Of a stretch of DNA of 64,000 nt, positions 47,101 to 57,500 are shown piece by piece. The first letter of the stretch is position 1. Every line of letters begins with the position of its first letter. Below the pieces are notes generated by a model. That model was not told the origin of the DNA and searched no databases. It was given only the letters and a program-made list of their open reading frames with translations. Both the position numbers and the translations under genes were made by a program. Source of the stretch: Cotesia glomerata (Eukaryota > Arthropoda > Insecta > Hymenoptera > Braconidae); contig NC_058161.1 in assembly GCF_020080835.1 (NCBI RefSeq), positions 16,419,603 to 16,483,602 of the forward strand. Reading direction: 5' to 3'.

Positions 47101-48553
47101 TTTTTAAACCGCAATAACTTTTGAATAAATAAACCGATTTTCACGCGGCTGGTAGCATTCGACGCAGTTTTTCAAGCCTCACAAAGAATCTTAAATTTTG
47201 AATTGATCGCGCAAGAAATTTTGGAGTTATTCCGAAAAAACACTTTTTTCAGTTTTCTTTCGTTCACGATATTTCTCGAACGAATCAACCGATTTTGACC
47301 GGACTGGTGGCGATCGACGTGGTTTTTTGAGGTTAAGAGCTAATTAGTTTTTGGAATTGAACCATAAAGCCGTTTAAAAGTTATTCCAAAAAAACCACAT
47401 TTGAAAAAATTTTTTTTTTCAGTTTTTTTAAGATTTCTCAAAATCTATTAATCTGAATCGGTCCAAATAGTTTTCAAAATCTAAGTTTGGTCAAGCCCTT
47501 TCGAATGGCACCAACCGCGATGAAATCGGTCAAGCCGTTCAAAAGTTATAAGCGGTTCACATACTTTCACACACACACACACACACACACACATACATAC
47601 ATACATACAGACACCGTGACAACCTCGCAGGGATAGTCAGGGAAGCTTCCTGTGACCTTCAAACGTCGAGATCTGATGTAAACTCGGTTTTTGCAAAACG
47701 GGGTGAAAACAATAACTTCCCGATTTTTGAAAATCTTCGATTTTCGTAGCGGAAAGTTAAAAAACAAGTCTTTTCTTAAAATCCAACCTTTCTACGCTTC
47801 AATTCCTTTTCACAATTTTTTTGAACTTCTCGCAATTTCAATCCTCTAACTTTCTAACGCCTTTCTATTAGTTTCATAATCGTCCTCACAATGTTTACAG
47901 CGGACACAGAGGGTCACTCTGGAAGATGTGAGCGGCATCACTTGGGACTACGCGTTCGCCGGCTAATTTGTCAATGCTCTGAAGAAATTGACGCGCGATT
48001 AGTTTGGCCGGTCGACGAGGAGGCCGCCAGTTATAACGTCTCCTGGCGCCTAGAGTCCTGCAGTGTTTTCAAGAACTCGCGGAATTCTAAGATCACTCCT
48101 AACTTAATTTCGCCTATTTCGCTGTCGGAAATCACACAAGTAAGTTTTAAAAATAAATAAATTTCCTTTTTTTTTTATTGGATTTTATTTACAAAATTGA
48201 AATTTTTACAGAAAACACGGTTTGATATCAAGAATTTGGAGAAAAACTGCACTTACACCGTCAATGTGCGCAGCATTTTAAATAATAATAATAATGGTAA
48301 TGATAATAATAGTAGTGAAGATAAGAAAGATAACAATGAGTTAGGAGGACCGGCTGATGATAATTGGCCGACTGAAGTTAATGAAGAGCGCAATTTATCG
48401 ATTGAACTGACGACAAATATCAGCTGCAATAAAATTCGACAGAACCATAATAATAATAGAAATAGTAACGATAATAACAATGGTGATTTTAAATTAACAA
48501 AGTGTAAAAAAAGAAAAACTAGACTCAAAAAAATTTACAATAAATTTTTTTGA
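38163..48553 (+). CDS. Kal1: Anosmin-1 (Kal1): WAP domain plus fibronectin III repeats
   Basis: Eight exons: 38163-38184, 39509-39633, 41227-41419, 41498-41815, 43587-43789, 43884-44028, 47901-48139, 48212-48553; 528 residues, in frame throughout. Residues 1-24 form a signal peptide (hydrophobic LGWWLLLPTCLAFW). Then come a Cys-rich part (ARCYSKCD), a WAP four-disulfide domain (about 64-108, with KCCPNDCGITC), and FnIII units at about 115-217 (NMVTLNWKPKDL), 222-330 (LRILLRWRQPP) and 345-470 (ARLVWPVDEEAASYNVSW). The tail is Asn/Asp-rich, then very basic (KCKKRKTRLKKI), suited to heparan-sulphate binding. The order signal-Cys-WAP-FnIII defines anosmin, a secreted matrix protein guiding neurite growth and cell migration. 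Intron 3 has a GC donor (G|GCAAGT). The donor after 43789 (GTTGTC) is weak. Exon 1 (22 coding bases) is inferred from phase and a GTACGT donor. Introns carry many repeats. Confidence 0.88.
38628..39325 (-). mobile_element. Family C element, copy 3
   Basis: Begins ACAGAAAGAAAAATTTCTTGAC and ends CTTTTTTTTTTCTGTGT. It is the longest uninterrupted copy and can serve as reference for the family. It shares the GGGAAGCAGCACTACCTAC segment and the CAAGAGGCTGAATTTTCTC segment with the copy at 17573-19086. It sits in the first anosmin intron. Confidence 0.75.
39634..41226 (+). other. Anosmin intron 2
   Basis: AT-rich. Contains a poly-T run at 40011-40031, a TTAACTTGACTTTACT-type stretch near 40580-40740 where the segment AACTAAAACCCTTATGTTAA occurs twice, and a segment near 40070-40260 that recurs at 44700-44880. 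No gene seen; opposed 39.7-39.9 kb ORFs are not credible. Confidence 0.5.
41834..43320 (+). repeat. Hairpin-motif cluster 5 (11 copies)
   Basis: Starts: 41834, 41953, 42335, 42444, 42565, 42674, 42796, 42913, 43058, 43178, 43298. Spacing is 109-122 bp with one of 145. The gap 41953-42335 falls to 114 once the 268-bp foldback element is removed. The array is inside an anosmin intron, and the first motif begins 19 bp after the splice donor at 41815. Confidence 0.9.
42051..42318. mobile_element. 268-bp foldback MITE with TA ends
   Basis: Outer arms TACTCTCTTAAAAGAAATCA and its inverse TGATTTCTTTTAAGAGAGTA are exact. Inside are alternating TTCACTGG, CACTGATT and CCAGTGAA pieces that can pair with one another, and the centre is GCGCGCATGCGCGC. 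The whole element can form a single hairpin. It is inserted in a hairpin-motif array. Confidence 0.85.
44140..44702. mobile_element. Nested palindromes (element inside element)
   Basis: The outer arms, about 44145-44275 and 44575-44700, mirror each other (TTTTACACGTAGAGGTATA against TATATCTCTACGTGTAAAA, and the flanking sequence). Within are two further palindromes: 44285-44357 (GGTAAAGTTAGTATGAAATC and inverse) and 44365-44570 (ATTTTGCGTCAATGCGTC ... GACGCAATGACGCAAAAT). A relative of the last is at 45013-45200. It lies in an anosmin intron. Confidence 0.7.
45013..45200. mobile_element. TTGCGTCATTGCGTC palindromic MITE
   Basis: Ends AAATTTTGCGTCATTGCGTC and GACGCAATAACGCAAAATTT are inverse, with A/T-rich mirrored middle parts. 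Same family as 44365-44570. Confidence 0.65.
45599..46725 (-). mobile_element. Family B element, copy 5, split by a Helitron
   Basis: Left part 45599-45817 begins ACGTTGCAGTCACTATGTGAC; right part 46390-46725 ends CTTATTCTCTTAATAATA. Together they equal one family B copy in minus orientation, with a Helitron inserted in the TATA-rich centre. Confidence 0.8.
45818..46389 (+). mobile_element. Non-autonomous Helitron, 572 bp
   Basis: Starts TCTATACTAATAAG after an A, and ends CTAG before a T. Just upstream of the end is a short GC-rich hairpin (GCGCCCAGTAGAGCGGGC). 5'-TC, 3' hairpin plus CTRR, and insertion between A and T without duplication are the Helitron hallmarks. No Rep/helicase coding sequence; the 60-codon ORF inside is not meaningful. 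Confidence 0.85.
46880..47766 (+). mobile_element. Family D element, copy 1
   Basis: About 0.89 kb with left end AAAACGGTTGACCCTGAAGG, three GAGCTC(T/G)TCGAGCTC-type palindromes, internal (AC)n at 47570-47592, and right part with CAAACGTCGAGATCTGATG and AAAATCTTCGATTTTCG. An inverse copy is at 51385-52288 and an end fragment at 31287-31346. No transposase was seen. Confidence 0.8.
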
Positions 48554-48694
48554 TTATTACTAATTAAATTTATTATTATTATTAATATTATTGATATTAT
48601 TGATATTATTATCATTATTGTATTTTGGATAAATAAATGTTTGACCTGAGAATGACATTCGTTGGAAGAAGACTAGAATTGGCGAGTTTTGAGC

Positions 48695-51541
48695 TCAAAA
48701 TAGGCTCGACAAGATGGCGGCGGCGAGGAACACGAAAGGAGTGGGGGTAGAAATGGGGGAGGAGGAGTAGCCGAGAAGATGGTGATACACTTTTCGGTCG
48801 CCGACCTCTTGAGTCGGGCGGTAGTTTGAAGCCAGGGTTCCATTGTGGGTTTGGACGTTTTTGAGAATTTCCACCTAAAAGAAATGTACTTATTAGTATT
48901 CAAATCGACAAGTCATTAATATTCTTACTCATAACTAAATAGTATTTTCATAAGTGACTCATTAGTAACTCTAATAATAACTTATTAGTAATTTTACTAT
49001 TGACTCATTATACCTAATTTTAAGAACTCACTTGCGACTCAGAGATGGTCAACTTCTCAGTCATAACAAACCAGACGACAGACTCTTGGCACCCAGGAGT
49101 AGTCAATGAGCCTGAGTATCGATAAAACGTCGTCCTATCGTTCGGCAACAAGTGAACGGGTATAACTTTCCTTTGAATTTCGATGCTGCTCTTACCCACC
49201 CATTGACTCACTGATTCAGCGGCTTTCAGTATTGCGTACAGATTGTCGTTGTCATCATCGTTCAGCTGCAATTAACCAATAAGATTAACTTCATTATCAT
49301 CAGCATTATCATTATAATCATCATAGCCTTCATCTTCATCATGACTATAATCATAATCATTTTCATAATCACCATGATAATCATCATTATCAGCATCATA
49401 ACCATAATCATGATAATTATCATAATGATGATCATCATCATAATTATCATCGTGATAATCATCATAACTATGATCGTCATCATAATGATCATCATGATAA
49501 TCATCACCAATATCATCATAATGATCATCAGTAATATCGTTATCATGATCATCATGATCATTATAATCATCATTATCACGATGATCATCACGACAATCGT
49601 TATTATCAACATCATAACCATCATCATGATGATCATCATCATGACGATGATCATCATCATGACGATGATTATCATCATGATGATACTTATCACCAATATC
49701 ATCATAATGATCATCACCAATATCATCATAATGATCATTACTTATATCATCATCATGATGGTCATAATAATCGTCATCGTCATGATAATCATGATTATCA
49801 TGATGATCATCCTTATCAATATCATAACCATCATCATGATGATCATCACTAATATCGCCATCATGATCATCATTATAATTCTCATTATCGTGATAATCAT
49901 GATAATGATGATGAAAATCGTCATGATGATCGCTATCTTCGTGATAATCATGATGATCATCATGACAATCATCATTATTAATATCATAACCATCATCATG
50001 ATACTTATCATCACTATGATTATGATGATAATTATAATCATCATCATCATAATCACCATCACATTACCAATTAACTAATTACTGGCTCATCATTAAGTAA
50101 TCACAGCTCAACCTGAAATTAATCAACTCATCATAATTACCTTAAACAGAACAGCTACGACCGCAACTCCATCGTCATGCTGAGATGCAATTGACACATT
50201 TTCATACTTTTTATCATGATGTACCAAATGAAGCTCTAGTGCATCACGAGTGCCATCAATTGTGTGCTCAGCACCCCAATGAAAGTGCATTTGCTCGAGC
50301 ACGTATTTCGACGTCAATCCACCACCACTTAAAAATATTGGTACACCAGACAATGTTATTTGCACTTTGCAAATTTTTCAAAAACAATAATAACGATAAT
50401 AATTAACATAAAAATTTGGTAAAATAATTGACTCAAATATTGTAGTTACCATTGTGACCGGTATTGGTCAATATCCCGGTAAATGCGTAGTCATAGTGCA
50501 GAAATTTCAATGACCCTAAATCATCCTTGAGGGTGTTGTCTGTCTCAATGTTTATCGGAGATTGTCTCTTGCCATTTTTGCACAGTCCCGGCCAATTATT
50601 TGGACCTGAAACGTAAAATTAAGAAAATTTTGGCAAAATTTTTGGGCTGTCTGTTTTATCTCTTCATCTATAGATTTGTGCGCCTTTTAGTGGTGATTAA
50701 TTATAATTTTGGATAAGCAAATTCGGCCTATTAGTTTCTAAGTTAAAGCGATTTTTCTGTAATAGAAAATTATATAGCATGTTATGTTTTAATAAAATTA
50801 TCTCGTGTAGTATTAAAAATATAAAAAAAAACATTACAGTATTTTTTTGTTGGAAATTTTATGATCTACAAAAAAGTATTGATGTTTTTTAAAATTTTTA
50901 ATTTTTTAGAAAACAATTAAAAAAAGTTTGGAAAATCCCGAAGTGCACGCCTCATACCGCTCATTCATTTTTTAAGAAAAAAATAAATTTTGTAATTGAT
51001 TAAAAAAAAAATTATAAGTAAGTAATTTCTGACAGAGTATTTTTTATTTTATTTTAAATATCGGCGCCCGTTTTTCTTGTTATATGCGCACGCAGTCTAA
51101 AAAAATCTAGCTTGATCAAGTGGCGCCATAGTGTTCACGTGATAAATAAGAAAAATTCGTTTGTCTTTGTACGGTTGTATCGTAGTGAATTTTAATAAAA
51201 ATTTAATTTAAAAAAAAATACGTAAACTAGGCTCTTGATATGAAATATGGAATCAGTTCATCGAATTCTTAAACTAATAAAAAAGGCCTGGTCTTGAAAT
51301 ATCAATTTGTTCGGGAGTAATCGTTGGTACATCCAAAATGGGATGACATCAAGACGTCCACGTAAAATTTTTTTCGAAACGTTTTTAACTTCCCGCTAAG
51401 AAAATCGAAGATTTTCAAAAATCGGGAAGTTATTGTTTTCACCCCGTTCTGCAAAAATCGAGTTTTCATCAGATCTCGACGTTTGAAGGTCACAGGAAGC
51501 TTTCCTGACTATCCCCGCGAGGTTGTCACGGTGTCTGTATG

Positions 51542-51595
<54 letters not shown>

Positions 51596-54500
51596 TATGT
51601 GAACCGCTTATAACTTTTGAACGGCTTGACCGATTTCATCGCGGTTGGTGCCATTCGAAAGGGCTTGACCAAACTTAGATTTTGAAAACTTTGGACCGGT
51701 TCAGATCAATAGATTTTGAGAAATCTTCAAAAAACTGAAAAAAAATTTTTTCAAATGTGGTTTTTTTGGAATAACTTTTAAACGGCTTGATGGTTCAATT
51801 CCAAAAACTAATCAGTTCTTAACCTCAGAAAACCACGTCGATCGCCACCAGTCCGGTCAAAATCGGTTGATTCGTTCGAGAGATATCGTGAACGAAAGAA
51901 AACCGAAAAAAGTGTTTTTTCGGAATAACTCTGAAATTCCTAGCGCGACCAATTTAAAATTTGAGATTCTTTGTGAGGCTTGAAAAACTGCGTCGAATGC
52001 TGCCAACCGCGTGAAAATCGGTTTATTCAATCAAAAGTTATTGCGGTTTAAAAATTCAAAAAATAGTGTCTTATCAAATCTCTATCAGACTTTTGAGCTC
52101 GAAGAGCTCAAAAGCATAGGAAAGCAATCTCTTTGGGCTCGGAGAGCTCAAAATAACCCATAAATTGTATTTTTAAGCTCGAAGAGCTCAAAAACGTCAT
52201 TGGTGCAATTTTAAGCGTCTAAGTATGGAATTAGCGGGAAGTTGCAGGAATGGCCTTCAGGGTCAACCGTTTTTCTAATTTTTTTTTTCATAATAGCAGC
52301 ATGAAATGATTTTAGAAAGTAAAAGATGGTTTAATTTAAGTGTTTTCTCGGTGTACATCTACTTATATTATCTACTTATATTATTGTATAAGTGCAATAT
52401 GGTTGTGATAAAGATCACAAATTTTCTTGACCTTGACGAGTCGAGTATATATAAAGCGCTTCACGTTATGAGGCGTGCAAAATATGGCTTTGAAATCCGC
52501 GATTTATTATAACTGTAATTTTTGTGATTAATGCTCATTAAGGTAAAAGCCCCAGTAGATGATCACGTACCAGTATATGATCACTCCACGTATTTGTATA
52601 TCTATATTCACAAATATAGGTATACAAATACATGGAGTGATCGTATACTGGTACATGATCATCTATTGGGGCTGTTACCTTATCTCCTTAAATATAAAAA
52701 AAAAATCTCAATACTTTTAAATAGCGCACAAAAATTTCTTCAAAAAGTCTCTCATAAATTTTTCCACCAAACCCAATAGTTTCCAAGTTACCACCATTTT
52801 TCAATTATCTAAAATTATTCACCTTATTAGCGTACTTCAAAACATAATCCGAAGGTCGCGGTTTCGAATCCCACCAATTTTTTTTTTTTTTACATTATTT
52901 ATCATTCAATCCAGAACAAATAACCCGATAACTTACACTTGAAACATTTATAATCTTATCTAATGACACAGATTGATAGAATCTTAAATTATATCAACAT
53001 AATCATCAATTATTGATTTTTAATTGATAATTAATATTGTTTGGTTAAAAAAAAATAAAAAACAGAAGGTTTAATGACAACAATAAAACGGCGTCAAACA
53101 AGTATAATAAGAGTAGTTGTCAAATTGGCAATTATCCAATCTGTGCTATGGTACATCATTTCCTCAATCAACTGGGGACCGTCGATGTAGGTGTAGTGTA
53201 TAATAATGATCATGATAATGATAATGTTAATGTTAAGTAAAGGTAGATGTGGACGTGTGTTAGTAATCGTACCGATGTTTTTACACGACGGTATCGTCTA
53301 TGACTCAAAGGTCTCATCTGCTCTCATTAGATCTATACAGATGGGATCGTTTTATTATACGGTACTATTATAATTGCAATTTTATATGTGGATGTCGATC
53401 TCCCACCCACTTGATTTACATACATGCCAGTATGTGTATGTGTAATGACGCAGAGAGTTTTTGTATGGTCGGTGTAGTTCTTTTATAATTTTGTGCATCA
53501 TAAAGGTAGGGGTGTGCTTAGCCGTATTGTTAGCTTAAATACCCGGTTAATGTCACTTAAATAATTTATAGACGCCAGGCATTGACACATAAACTTTATA
53601 TTTCAAGGATCATTTTTTTGTCTAAATAATACACTAAAAATTTACGATACGACTATTGTAAAGCTGGACTATACTTTCATTACTAATAATTGTTAAATAT
53701 TTTAACAGAAAATTTATTATTTATTTACGAAATTTTACAACTTACTATCGTAATTTCACCAAATAATTATTGTATTAAATTCGATTAGAAAAAATACGAA
53801 ATTACTATTGTATAAAGAGAATAAAAACTTAGATGTAAACATATTATTATTGCACGCCTCATAAGTGAAGCAGTGCTCTACCCTGTTGAAAAACTCCAAT
53901 AAGATCCCATCAAAAGCGACAACAGCCACTTAGAAACCAATAAAACTTATGGGTTTCTAAGTGGCTTTTGTCGCTTTTGAAGGGATCCTATTGGAAATTT
54001 TAAACAGGGTACTCTTGCCTTACAAAAATCAAGTGATTTTTTTAACTAAAATTGTCTCTATTTATTTTCTATCGCACTTGTAGAGTAATATTTACACATA
54101 AATGTCATGGAAAAACACTAGTTTTAACACTTATGACATTTTGCTTTTTAAATAAATAAAAAAAATGTTTAAAAAGATTATTCCGTGAACGTCCGTGTGC
54201 CTGATGTATGTATGGGAACTGGCGTGGTTACGATAACTGCCGAAAAACTTAACTGATCAAGCCCGTTTTTTTTTATACGCTTCAGTATTATCCAAAACTA
54301 AGTCCTTTCGAAGATCACGGTCTAATTCAATGTAGTTTAATTATAATTAGCAATTAACTAAAATCCACTTATCGTTTGCATATCTGTATCTATCTAAATA
54401 AGGTTTGTTTACAACACATGCGCAGTACCTTTATTTTCTAGGTGGATATGGTGCGAAAGATTTAAAAGTATTTGTATTTTATTTTAATCAATTTTATTAT

Positions 54501-57500
54501 AGAAAATGAGATTATGAGGCGTGTACTTTTGGATTTGCCAAACTTTTTACTATTTGTTTACGAAATTTTATAACTTACTATTGTAATTTCATCAAATAAT
54601 TATTGTCTTAAATTCGATTAGAAAAAATACGATATTACTATTGTAAAAAGTAAGAGAATAAAAATTTCCAGTGCTGCCTCTGTATCTTTCCAATAGAAGT
54701 AACAAATTTTACAATAGCTGAATTGGAATGTTTTTCAATTAGTGTGAGTGTTGGCCGTGCACAGCGCTAGACTCCGAGTTCATGTAAATGCTGAAGGACA
54801 TCAACAGTAATTTACCTCGGATAGCTTAGAGGGAGGGTCTCTGGCTACCGACTAAGAGTTCTGGGTTCGATTCCCGGACGAAAATTCCGATTTGTATTTT
54901 CAATTACTGCAAAGTTACCAATGAGTCCAACTTCCTACCTTCTCCCTCCCTAAAATTCCTTTTAAAAAAACCGACTGTCAATTTTTACAATAGTTGAATT
55001 GTAAAGTTCACTAACACATCTTGTATAATTTGCTCTATAGTATTGGACTTTTTAAATCTCTTGCTAGTCTTGTTTGTTGAATAAAATTTACAATACTAGA
55101 TCGTAAAAATTATTAAATGATAAGTATATAGTCCACCGTTACTATTTTATTTAATAAAAATTACAATAGTAAAATCGTGAAAATTCTTTTCATTTTCTTT
55201 CCGTGTTTGGTATATATTACCGGTGGGATTTATTTCCCAGATGGATTTGCAATTCCCCATAGTAATTTTAGTTCCGAGTTAAGTATGCTATAGTATATCA
55301 CGAATAATAAAATATTACACAGTAACTCAAACTAAAAATTAACACGTGTGCTACGAAAATTTTCCAATAGATACACTGAAAAAAAAAAATTCTTGACGAG
55401 TGTAAATTTTCTTGGCTCAAGAAAATATTAAGGAAGGTTCTTGAGTCAAGAAAATTTTCTTGAGCCAAGGAAATTTTTTCTTGCTCCAAAATAACTTTCG
55501 TTTTCCTTAAAAATTACTTGGCGCAAGAATATAAATTTGTATTTTGTGTGTAGCATTGATTTTGAGCGTCAATGCAGTCGAAAAACTCCATTAATTATGT
55601 AAAGGTAATTTCAAATTGAATTATCCAAATGATATGAGTAACAAATTTGAAAATTATTTAATTAAAAGTTACCAAAAAGAATATTTTACATTGATTTTGA
55701 GTGTCAGTACAGTCCAAAAAGTCCATTAATTACACAAAAATAATTTTTAATTGAATTTCTTGGGCGATATAATAAATTTAACCCTCGAAGTACACACTTC
55801 CGAACAGAACTTTAGAGTACACACGGGGTCAAATTAACCCTACTTGACTTTCGAAGAATTATATCTTAGAAACTATACATTTTATCGGAATTCAGGTTAT
55901 GAAATTTTTGGTACGTAAAACAATGCTCTTTTGAATACTATCATTATTATTCTGAATTAGTTTTTAATGTTGAAAAAATTAATTAAAATCGAACCTATTT
56001 TCGAGAAATATTTTAGGATAAAAAAACTTCTGGAGTCAAAACGACCCCCAGTGTACTCTGAGGGTTAAATATTATTTAATCAAAATTTAGTAAAATTGTA
56101 TTTTACATTGATTTTGAATGTCAATGTAGCCAAAAAACGTAATTTACTGTACAAAGATCCTTTAAAAAAATTTTTTTTCTTTTCAACTTCTTGATGACTG
56201 TTCATATGAAATAATTTAAATAAAATTGTTACCATTTTCGTCCGTGTAACCCCAGTCGTGGCTTTTGATTGAACATATATCTGAAAAAAGTCAAATTTAA
56301 AAATTTAGTATTACCACTATTCTTAATTTATTATTTGCGATTCGTTTTTCCCAGGCATTGTTAAGAGATTTTATTGAATTAAGTAATTAGGTAATTATAG
56401 AATTGAATTGATCAAAGGGCTTTGCTTGAGGGCACTTTGATATAATTATTTTATTAATTTTATTTTTGTCCTCTGATTATAATAATACTGATAATATAAT
56501 AAAAATGATATTAGTGATATTGTTGTTGTTATTTATCTTGTAGTTGAGTTTTGAGAATAATGTATTAAATTTTTAGAAAAATTGAATAAATAGATCCTGA
56601 GAGATAGAAAAAAAAATGAAATGTGTTAATTCTGAGAGTCAATGCAGTATAAAGTAGCCATTAATTGTGAAAAGCTAATTTTTATTTAAATTTTAAATAA
56701 ATAGTATGAAAAAATATTTCTTACTCAGATATGGATGAAAGTTGCATTAATTTTGGACGTCAATGCAGTAAAAAATCATTTATCGTATGAAAGGTCAATT
56801 GAAATTAAAAATTTTGAGTAAATCATAGAAAAGTATTTATAATTGCCGTCATTTTAAAGAACACATTGATTTTAAATGTCAATGCAGTAAAAATTAATCG
56901 GCAATTGATGAATCGTCTATTGACACTACTAATTCAAATTTGAACGCGTTTTTGATAACAAATTTTACTACTAGTACTCCAAAACTTGCCTGGATAGTTT
57001 TTGCATTGATTTTAAGCGTCAATGTAGGAGAAAAATGTCATTAATCATCTGAATACATCGGTTATTTAAATTCTAACACGATATTAGTAACTAGCTTCAC
57101 TACTACGATACAGAAGCTTCTCAATAAAAATTTGCATTGATTTAGGTCGTCAATGCAGTATAGAATTGTCATTAATACTCTTAATACACTTTTGATTTAT
57201 ATTCTAACGTGATATTAGTCATGAATTTTACTAACACTATTCCAAAAACTGTCTAAAAAATGTTTGCATTGATTTTGAACGTCAATGCAATAGAAAAAAC
57301 CTCATTTCTTACATATACACTTTTAAATCCAATTTTAACGCAATTTTAGTGACTAAATTTTCTATTTCTATTCTAAAAATTGCCTAAATAATTTTTTGCA
57401 TTGATTTTGAGCGTTAATGTAGTAGAAAAAACTCATTTTTTTAAGATACATACTTCCAAATCAAATTCTAATGCTAAATCAGTGATTAACGATACTATTA

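Larger units (their letters stand above)
50606..56232 (-). other. Largest carbonic anhydrase intron, 5.6 kb
   Basis: Holds family K and D elements, a palindromic element, tRNA-like fragments (52835-52885, 53640-55190), an ACACAGA-type repeat near 55372-55552, part of a hairpin-motif array and a piggyBac-type MITE. I see no unlisted exon. Confidence 0.5.

Noticed and set aside
47567..47767. Minus-strand ORF ending in Cys/Val repeats
   Set aside because: Lies in family D and runs into its AC microsatellite.
49262..50078. Two long opposed ORFs of Ile/Met
   Set aside because: Translation of a self-complementary trinucleotide repeat inside a carbonic anhydrase intron.
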